From Armatimonadota bacterium (GTDB lineage: Bacteria > Armatimonadota > Zipacnadia > Zipacnadales > UBA11051): DNA of 12,431 nt. This document shows positions 6,733-12,431 of this stretch, in pieces. Below the pieces are notes generated by a model. It did not search any database and had not been told where the DNA came from. It saw only the letters and a program-made list of their open reading frames with translations. The position numbers and the translations under genes are program-made. Location of the stretch: the NCBI GenBank assembly GCA_003542955.1, contig DPJP01000194.1:3553-15983 (forward strand), read 5' to 3'. The number at the start of each line of letters is the position of its first letter. Positions within the stretch are counted from its first letter, which is position 1.

Positions 6733-8154
6733 ATGCAGCGCCCTCGCGCTGGCCGCGCAGCCATGCGGTCGGCCGTTCGAGCGGCCCAGACGGCGGGCGT
6801 CATTCTCCTCGCGATCGTGGTCCTGGCCGCCGGGGTCTGGACATTCTACAACGTCAAATGGAACCGCCGACTTGCCGGTGAGATAGAGAACTGGAAGGCC
6901 ATCGGGCTGCCGCTGCAAGTCTCCGAGGCCATTCCGCCCCCCGCCGGACGCGCCGAGAACGCCGCCCCACTCTACCTGCAGGTCTTCGGGATCAATCTCG
7001 AGGCTGCTTCCCCGGCCGCCCCCGCCGATGGGATCGTCCTGAGCGGGGTGTCCGTCGCCGACAGGGAGACACTCATCAGCTACCTCGAGGCCACCGACCG
7101 TGCACCGCTCGCACCCGCCGTCGCGGATCTCCTGCGGCGGCCGGAAGTCCGGGCAACACTGGACGTGCTGCGGAAGGCCTCAGTGCTGCCTCGAGCGAGT
7201 TTTCCGGTCAACTGGGAGCTGGGCTTCGCCGCCCCAATGCCGCACCTGGGAAAGCTCAGGGAGGCGGCACGGCTGGTGACGTGCACGGCGCTGCTTACCG
7301 CGGAAGAGGGGGACATTGCCGGAGGGCTGGAATGGTGCGCGACAGGAGTGCGCATGGCCCAACACGTCACACAGGAGCCGACGCTGGTCGCGCAACTCTC
7401 CGGCATGGCGATGCAGGCGATGGCGATGGACGCGACGGCAGACATCACCTCGGCAGTGGCGGTGCCGGCCGAGATCAGCAAGCCGCTACGAGAGGCCCTT
7501 GCGGAACTGGACATCCTCGGCGACTATGGGCAGGCGATGCGCCTCGAGGTGGCTCTCGGACGAGCAACGTTCGAGCAACTCCGTGAGCACCCCGAGCAGC
7601 TTCAGAGTGCGCTCGCAGGCGACAGCGATGGCGAGAGACTGGTCTCAGGCATCTACTCGACATGGTTGTGGAACCCGGTCTACGCATACGACATGGCCAC
7701 GTACATGCGCCTTTCGGCAACGCAGTACGAGGCCTGCAGACTGCCCTGGCGACAGGGCCGACAGACGCTCGAGAAGACGGACAAGGAGGTCGCCGGGCTC
7801 ACCTATGCCAGGCTCACAAGGGTACTGGCACCCGCCTCCGAGAGGGTCCTGCAGCGCCGTGACACGTCGTTGGCTCGGTCGCAACTGTGCCGGGTAGCAC
7901 TCGAGTTGAAGGCATACAAGGCGCGAAATGGGCATTATCCCGATACGCCCGCGGAGCTGCAGCAGCACCTGGCGTGGGATATCCCGGAGGATGTCTTCAG
8001 CGGAGAGTCGCTGATCTACAGGCTCAGTGGCGAAGGCTTTGTGCTCTACAGCACGGGCCCTGATGCAATCGACAACGGCGGCGTCGCGGGCGACGACGGC
8101 GGTGGAGGGGCCAACTCGCAGGGCACAGACCTGACCTGGGAGGCCGTCAACTAG
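6733..8154 (+). CDS. Membrane-anchored exported protein of unknown function with pseudopilin-like C-terminus
   Basis: 473 residues. An Arg-rich N-terminus precedes one transmembrane helix (about 19-39, TAGVILLAIVVLAAGVWTFYN), leaving a large extracytoplasmic domain. Residues 60-370 look mostly alpha-helical, with no motif I recognise. The C-terminal 70 residues (LARSQLCRVALELKAYKARN, then YPDTPAEL, VFSGESLIYR, GFVLYSTGPDAIDNGG at about 400-449) resemble the C-terminal half of GspG-type pseudopilins, in which a helix is followed by YP...L...P.D.W/F.G..Y.Y and a Gly/Asp-rich end. Similar tails are known to me from large uncharacterised membrane proteins of Planctomycetota-like bacteria. It lacks a type IV prepilin peptidase site, so it is not itself a pilin. 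ATG 6733 is chosen because GAGGAGAG (6717-6724) is 8 bases upstream; GTG 6724, overlapping the previous stop as GTGA, is too close to that site. It is 5 bases from the anti-sigma gene, so almost certainly in its operon. Confidence 0.88.
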   Translation: MQRPRAGRAAMRSAVRAAQTAGVILLAIVVLAAGVWTFYNVKWNRRLAGEIENWKAIGLPLQVSEAIPPPAGRAENAAPLYLQVFGINLEAASPAAPADGIVLSGVSVADRETLISYLEATDRAPLAPAVADLLRRPEVRATLDVLRKASVLPRASFPVNWELGFAAPMPHLGKLREAARLVTCTALLTAEEGDIAGGLEWCATGVRMAQHVTQEPTLVAQLSGMAMQAMAMDATADITSAVAVPAEISKPLREALAELDILGDYGQAMRLEVALGRATFEQLREHPEQLQSALAGDSDGERLVSGIYSTWLWNPVYAYDMATYMRLSATQYEACRLPWRQGRQTLEKTDKEVAGLTYARLTRVLAPASERVLQRRDTSLARSQLCRVALELKAYKARNGHYPDTPAELQQHLAWDIPEDVFSGESLIYRLSGEGFVLYSTGPDAIDNGGVAGDDGGGGANSQGTDLTWEAVN

Positions 8155-8187
8155 CAGTTGTCGGAGGTCTGGACAGAACAACCGGGA

Positions 8188-8253
8188 AATGCAGCCTGTC
8201 CAATGGAGGAGAGAACCACCGGTGTTCTCCCACCACAAAGGAGGGGCTGCATT
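8188..8253 (+). promoter_or_regulatory. Leader inverted repeat that can cover the translation start of the first propeller gene
   Basis: AATGCAGCC (8188-8196) is perfectly complementary to GGCTGCATT (8245-8253), a 9-bp stem running from the end of the Shine-Dalgarno run to the first two bases of the TTG start codon. Inside it, GAGAAC (8211-8216) pairs with GTTCTC (8224-8229) around a 7-base loop. Folded, the start region would be masked, implying translational control. If translation instead begins at ATG 8189, this stretch is coding and the repeat would be incidental. Confidence 0.4.
8237..8246 (+). promoter_or_regulatory. Strong Shine-Dalgarno that sets a TTG start
   Basis: AAAGGAGGGG, the best ribosome-binding site in the window, has its GGAGG core 7 bases before TTG 8252. 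This choice leaves a clean signal peptide directly after the start, as in the downstream paralog. The in-frame ATG at 8189 has only a distant GGAGG (8163-8167) and would add 21 residues with no counterpart in the paralog. Confidence 0.7.
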
Positions 8254-10564
8254 GCATACCATTGATGGTTTGCTGTTGATCTGTATCGCACTTGTCCTCG
8301 CTTCCGGCGTGCCCGCCCAGGAGGTACCCAATCCGTTCAAGGACTACGGCGTCGGGGCACCCGTGGCCGAGGCGCGTGGCGTAGTCACCACCCAGACGGC
8401 CGATGGTCGGAGTCTGGTCATCGGCGTGGCGCTGGACCAGTCCGCCCGCGGCTACCTCGTTCTCAGCGATATCGATTCCGGGGAATCTAGGCAGATCTAC
8501 TGCCCCGACGACGTCCCCAACTCCGCTGCGTACGGCTCCCTGATGGCCACCAACGGGCGCTTCTACACGGCTCAGGGCGGCATCATCCTCGAGTTCGACC
8601 CGCAGACGGCACAGTGGCTCTGGCAGGGCAGGCCGTCCCCGGCAGGCTGCTACCTCTCGTTCATCGAGCACACCGACGGGACAATCTGGGCGGGTGGGCT
8701 GGGCTGCTACCTGGTCTCCTACGACCCGCGGACCGCAGAAGCGAAAGACTACGGGCGCATGGACCCGGCGGAGCAGTATCTGAACTCGCTGGCGTTTGAT
8801 GACGCCGGATGGGTCTATGGCGGTATCGGCACGGCGCGGCAGAACATCGTCGCATGCAACACCTCCACCGGGGAGATGGTGCAGCTTGCCGCGGAGGAGG
8901 ATCGGGTTCTCGGCACGGCCGGCGTCTATCCGACGGCGGACGGGAAGGCCGTTGGGATAATCAATGACAAGAAGTTCGTGCTCTATGAGGGGAAGGCAAC
9001 GCCGCCCGGACCACAGGCTCTCGGGGCGCCGCGCCCCACGGGCAAAGTCTACTACGGGCAGGTGCACCCCACCTTCCCCGACGGCCGCAAGCTTGCCGGC
9101 TACAGCATGGCCGACAAGTGGCTGCGCGTACAGGACCCGCGAACGGGCCAGAGCAAGGAGATCACATTTGCCTATGAGTCGGGTGGGGCAAGCATCACCA
9201 GTATGGGTCCCGGACCCGACGGCATCGTGTACGGATCAACCTGCCACCCGATGCACTTTCTGCGGTTTGATACGAACACCAGGGCGCTGAGCGATCACGG
9301 CGCGGTGCCCGGCATCGGCGGCGGCAACATGTGCTCGATCGCCACACAGGGCCAGTTCGTGATGGGCGCGGTATACTCGTCGGGAACGATGTGGCTGTTC
9401 GATACCACTCTCCCCTTCAACCCCGGCGGCAAGCGCGAGGACCTGGCGCTGAAGGCCAGAGACCTCGTCGATGAGGGCACATTCATAGGCGGCCACTTCA
9501 CATACCTGGAGTCCTACGATGTCGCGTTCTTCTGCGGTGATGACTTCGGCGGGGCGGGCTCGTTCAGGCTGATGGCGCCGGAGGCCGGGGAGTACTATCT
9601 CCATGTGATGCCGCTGGTAAGCAAGAACTACTGCCGGGCGCAGTTCTCACTCGACGGAAAGCCGCTCGGCGAGCCCGTCGACGGCTTCTCGGAGAACACA
9701 GAACCGGGTCCGGTGCAGGTGTTCGGGCCGCTTCAGTTAGCTGCGGGAGAGCACACATTCACCGCGACGCTGTTGGAGACCGAAGGCCAGAAGCCATGGT
9801 TCTCGATCTGCTCGATGCAACTGGCCCGTGAGCCGCTCGCGGAACGGACGGCCGCCACAGCGCCCAACCCGCGGACGGTCGCGGCATGGCATGATGACCT
9901 CTGCAGGCCTCGCGCGGCGCTCGCGCACCCAGACGGCGAGCACTTTGTGATGGCCGGCTACGCGGGCTACGGACGAGTGGGCGGCGGCATCGGCATCTAC
10001 AACACCGAGACCGGCGAATCGCGGTTGCTGACTGCCGATGAGGACCTGCTGCCAGGGCATAGCGCCATCACGCTCAAGGCGCTGCCCAACGGCGACCTGA
10101 TTGGCGGCACCGATGTCGGCGCGCCGGGCGGCGGGCACGCCACGGCTACGGAGGGTGAGCTTATCATCCTCGACTGGGCGACAAAGAAGCTTGTCTTCCA
10201 CGCGGTCCCCGTCCCGGGCCAGAGGACAATCATCAGCATCGAGGTCGGCTCCGACGGGCTGGTGTACGGCCTGACGAGCGGCTCGGTTTTCTTCGTCTTC
10301 GACCCGGCCACAAGGCAAGTCGTGAAGACAGAGCAGTTCGGCGACTACGGCGGTGTGCCGCGCCACGCATTGCACCTGGGCCCGGATGGGGCCATCTATG
10401 CGATGATGAGCAAGACGATTCTGAGAATCGCCCCCGGCACGTTCGAGCACGAGGTGCTCGCCACACCGCCGGCGCCGATCAGTGCCGGAGGCGCATTGGT
10501 CAATGGGCTGCTATGCTATGCCTGCAACGCGAATGTGTGGACGTACGACGTGCCCGGGCTGTAG
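8252..10564 (+). CDS. Secreted probable beta-propeller protein with beta-sandwich insert, paralog 1
   Basis: 770 residues from a TTG start. A signal peptide (1-22, LLLICIALVLASGVPA, cleavage before QEVP) indicates export. Residues about 30-400 carry repeated short strands with Gly-Asp/Trp turns (GTIWAGG, WVYGGIGTAR, GPDGIVYGS), typical of propeller blades. About 415-527 is a predicted beta-sandwich resembling carbohydrate-binding jelly-rolls (APEAGEYYLHVMPL, AQFSLDGKPLGEP, LAAGEHTFTATL). Blade-like repeats then resume to the end (about 544-769: PNGDLIGGTD, SDGLVYGLTSGSVFFVFDP, GPDGAIYAMMSKTILRI). A conserved HPMH motif (332-335), also in the next gene, may mark a functional site. I do not recognise a named family; binding or cleaving polysaccharide, or a surface adhesive role, are possibilities. 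The previous gene ends 97 bases upstream. An ATG start at 8189 (791 residues) cannot be excluded. Confidence 0.88.
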   Translation: MHTIDGLLLICIALVLASGVPAQEVPNPFKDYGVGAPVAEARGVVTTQTADGRSLVIGVALDQSARGYLVLSDIDSGESRQIYCPDDVPNSAAYGSLMATNGRFYTAQGGIILEFDPQTAQWLWQGRPSPAGCYLSFIEHTDGTIWAGGLGCYLVSYDPRTAEAKDYGRMDPAEQYLNSLAFDDAGWVYGGIGTARQNIVACNTSTGEMVQLAAEEDRVLGTAGVYPTADGKAVGIINDKKFVLYEGKATPPGPQALGAPRPTGKVYYGQVHPTFPDGRKLAGYSMADKWLRVQDPRTGQSKEITFAYESGGASITSMGPGPDGIVYGSTCHPMHFLRFDTNTRALSDHGAVPGIGGGNMCSIATQGQFVMGAVYSSGTMWLFDTTLPFNPGGKREDLALKARDLVDEGTFIGGHFTYLESYDVAFFCGDDFGGAGSFRLMAPEAGEYYLHVMPLVSKNYCRAQFSLDGKPLGEPVDGFSENTEPGPVQVFGPLQLAAGEHTFTATLLETEGQKPWFSICSMQLAREPLAERTAATAPNPRTVAAWHDDLCRPRAALAHPDGEHFVMAGYAGYGRVGGGIGIYNTETGESRLLTADEDLLPGHSAITLKALPNGDLIGGTDVGAPGGGHATATEGELIILDWATKKLVFHAVPVPGQRTIISIEVGSDGLVYGLTSGSVFFVFDPATRQVVKTEQFGDYGGVPRHALHLGPDGAIYAMMSKTILRIAPGTFEHEVLATPPAPISAGGALVNGLLCYACNANVWTYDVPGL

Positions 10565-10578
10565 GCACGATAGACAAT

Positions 10579-10614
10579 GGCGGCGGAGGGGTCCAGCCCC
10601 TTCCGCCGCCTTTT
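10579..10614 (+). terminator. Strong intrinsic terminator between the two propeller paralogs
   Basis: GGCGGCGG-A-GGGG (10579-10591) pairs with CCCC-TT-CCGCCGCC (10597-10610), giving a stem of 12-13 pairs with one bulge and a five-base loop, followed directly by TTTT. It lies 14 bases after the first paralog's stop and ends 28 bases before the second paralog's start. Confidence 0.85.
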
Positions 10615-10642
10615 CGCGCATACCCGAAAGGGAGTCTGCTCC

Positions 10643-12431
10643 GTGAGGTTCATTCTGTGTTGCCTGCCACTGTTGGTACTGTGCTGCAGTGCCCTCGCGC
10701 AGAACGGCTTCCGAGACCTCGGCATCGGCGCACCCGTCATCGAGAGCCGAGGCGTAGTCGCGACTGTCGATGACAAAGGCAACTCCGTTGCTGTCGCCCA
10801 GGCTGCGGGCTTTGCCATGGTGACCGATGTCGACACCGGCGAATCGGTGCAGGTGCCGACGCTGCCCGGCATGCCACGGGCGGGGACGTATGGCTCCGTG
10901 CTGGCGGCGAACCGCAAGCACTACATGGGCAAGGACAACCAGATCGCCGAGTTCGACCCGACAACACGGTCGTGGACCTACCATGCGGTTGGCGCCCCGG
11001 TCGAGGCCGCGTACATCGGCGTCACGGAGGGCCCGGTGGGCACGATCTGGGCGGGGGGCTACCCCCATGCGCACCTGGTCTCGTTTGACTATGTTACCCG
11101 TGAGGTCAAGGACCACGGCCAGATGGACCCGACCGAGCAGTACATCAGTCATATCGCGGTCGATGACGCGAGCTGGGTCTACCTCGGCATCGGCACCGCA
11201 CGGTCGAACATCGTCGCCTACAACCCGGCGACGGGCGAGCGCAGGCAGCTTGTTGATGAGGCCGACAGGATCACGAGCACCGCCTATGTCTACCCCTCCG
11301 CCGACGGCCGGGCCTACGGATCCAACAACAGCAAGTGGTACCGGCTGTATGAGGGCAAAGCGGAGCAGATCGAGGCCGCTCTGGCGGGCAAGGCTCAGGA
11401 TGTCGGCAGCATCTACTGGCCGAGCACCCGGTGCGAACTGCCCGACGGGCGGCAGATCATCGAGTATGCGCTGCCGGATCGCTACCTGAGAATCCACGAC
11501 CCCGCGACAGGTGAGACGAAGACGATCACGTTCGACTACACGACGCCGGGCGCGCACATCTCGAGCACGGGTTTGGGTCCCGACGGCAACATCTACAGCT
11601 CCTCGGGCCACCCGATGCACCTGATCCGCTACAACCCGGAAGCGGATGAGTTGACCGACCTGGGGCCGATCCCTCTGATCGGCGGCGGGCACATCAACAT
11701 GATCACCCACATGGGCGACTACCTGCTGGGCGGCTCCTACGGTGGCGGACATCTGTGGGCCTACGATCTGACGGAGCCCTGGAATCCGAGTGGCAGTCGA
11801 CCGTCCTTCCCGATTCCGGCGGAGCAGCTCACGAGGTTGGGCTCCATGCCGGAGGGCGAGATCAAGTACATTCCCGATCATGACGTGGTGTTCTTCAAGT
11901 CCGATCGCTACGGCGCGCAGGCCGAGTTCACGCTGACGGCCAGGGAGACGGGGCAGTACTACCTGCACATTGTGCCGTACCTGGGCAGTGGCTACTGCAC
12001 GCTTCAGTTCAGCTTCGACGGGGAAGATATCGGGGATCCGTACGTGGCGACAAACGCGCAGCTCGTAGCGGGCAGCCCGGTCATCGTCGGGCCGATGGAG
12101 CTTGATGCAGGCGAACACATTCTCGGCGTCCGGCTGGTCGACAACGACTCGCCGAACCCGTGGGGCGCGCTGTGCGGGGTCGAGCTGAGCACCCAACGGC
12201 GTGAGGACCTCGGCCAGATGACACCGCCCAATCCCGTGCCGCTGGCGCAGTGGTCAACCGACATCGGCCGGCCTACATATGTGCTCGCCCATCCTGATGG
12301 GCGGACAATCTTCATGACCGGCTACCCCGGCTACGGCCGCTGTGGTGGCGGCGTGGGCATCTATGACATGGAGACAGGACAGGCGGAGCTGCTCACCGCC
12401 GACGACGATCTGCTGCGGGGACAGACGACGT
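10643..12431 (+). CDS. Secreted probable beta-propeller protein with beta-sandwich insert, paralog 2, 3' end outside window
   Basis: 596 codons are visible; the gene continues past the right edge. It starts at GTG 10643, eight bases after AAAGGGAG, and opens with a signal peptide (1-19, FILCCLPLLVLCCSALA, cleavage before QNGF). It aligns with the preceding gene over the whole visible length: GVGAPV/GIGAPV, GTIWAGG in both, MDPAEQY/MDPTEQY, WVY.GIGTAR, TCHPMH/GHPMH (His323 and His326 here), and GEYYLHVMPL/GQYYLHIVPYL in the sandwich domain. Propeller-like repeats cover about 25-390, the beta-sandwich about 405-517, and the second repeat block begins near 528. The pair is therefore an old tandem duplication, not a recent one, since spacing and many residues differ. 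No closer functional assignment is possible. The strong terminator upstream means its transcription needs read-through or a promoter inside the end of the first paralog. Confidence 0.88.
   Translation, partial: MRFILCCLPLLVLCCSALAQNGFRDLGIGAPVIESRGVVATVDDKGNSVAVAQAAGFAMVTDVDTGESVQVPTLPGMPRAGTYGSVLAANRKHYMGKDNQIAEFDPTTRSWTYHAVGAPVEAAYIGVTEGPVGTIWAGGYPHAHLVSFDYVTREVKDHGQMDPTEQYISHIAVDDASWVYLGIGTARSNIVAYNPATGERRQLVDEADRITSTAYVYPSADGRAYGSNNSKWYRLYEGKAEQIEAALAGKAQDVGSIYWPSTRCELPDGRQIIEYALPDRYLRIHDPATGETKTITFDYTTPGAHISSTGLGPDGNIYSSSGHPMHLIRYNPEADELTDLGPIPLIGGGHINMITHMGDYLLGGSYGGGHLWAYDLTEPWNPSGSRPSFPIPAEQLTRLGSMPEGEIKYIPDHDVVFFKSDRYGAQAEFTLTARETGQYYLHIVPYLGSGYCTLQFSFDGEDIGDPYVATNAQLVAGSPVIVGPMELDAGEHILGVRLVDNDSPNPWGALCGVELSTQRREDLGQMTPPNPVPLAQWSTDIGRPTYVLAHPDGRTIFMTGYPGYGRCGGGVGIYDMETGQAELLTADDDLLRGQTT

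Noticed and set aside
10511..12196. Minus-strand open frame of 561 codons
   Set aside because: It is antisense to the second propeller gene, runs over the terminator, and its composition is Arg/Val/Asp-rich without any recognisable domain.

Overview
The window is GC-rich bacterial chromosome with long shadow ORFs opposite the real genes, as expected at this base composition. I see no phage, transposon, plasmid or CRISPR signature. A large hybrid kinase, an ECF sigma/anti-sigma pair, and large secreted proteins with no close familiar relative suggest a free-living environmental bacterium. The general style, including a membrane protein ending in a GspG-like 'YPDTPAEL...GPDAIDNGG' tail, recalls Planctomycetota, Armatimonadota and related phyla, but the phylum is a guess. 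The tRNA encodes its own CCA end and both good promoters are sigma70-like (TTGCAA or TTGACA, 17 nt, TAAAAT).

Left part (1-5161): a histidine-phosphatase gene runs off the left edge on the minus strand. Behind it, on the plus strand, is what looks like a free-standing structured small RNA (about 769-914) with its own promoter and intrinsic terminator; its 3' strand can pair with either of two copies of GATGCCCTG. Next, on the minus strand, is a 1328-residue hybrid sensor histidine kinase with two extracytoplasmic sensor modules (a Cache/PDC-like one and a CHASE-like one), three PAS domains (one with a CX10CX2C cysteine set), a HisKA/HATPase core and a C-terminal receiver.

Middle (5162-5738): an intergenic region without a credible protein gene leads to a strong promoter, a complete tRNA-Leu(CAG) with encoded CCA, and a terminator hairpin.

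Right part (5845-12431), all plus strand: an ECF sigma factor overlaps a small one-helix membrane protein, most likely its anti-sigma factor. Five bases on is a membrane-anchored protein with a pseudopilin-like C-terminus. After a 97-base leader with a notable inverted repeat comes a secreted, probably beta-propeller protein of about 770 residues with a predicted beta-sandwich insert. A strong terminator follows, then a full-length paralog of that protein which leaves the window at the right edge.

Best reading: sigma, anti-sigma and the membrane protein form one transcription unit, and the tandem secreted proteins are likely its neighbours or targets. This could be an envelope-responsive regulon deploying large surface or secreted propeller proteins. 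The link is from gene order only. The tandem propeller/sandwich family and the small RNA are the parts that seem least described.
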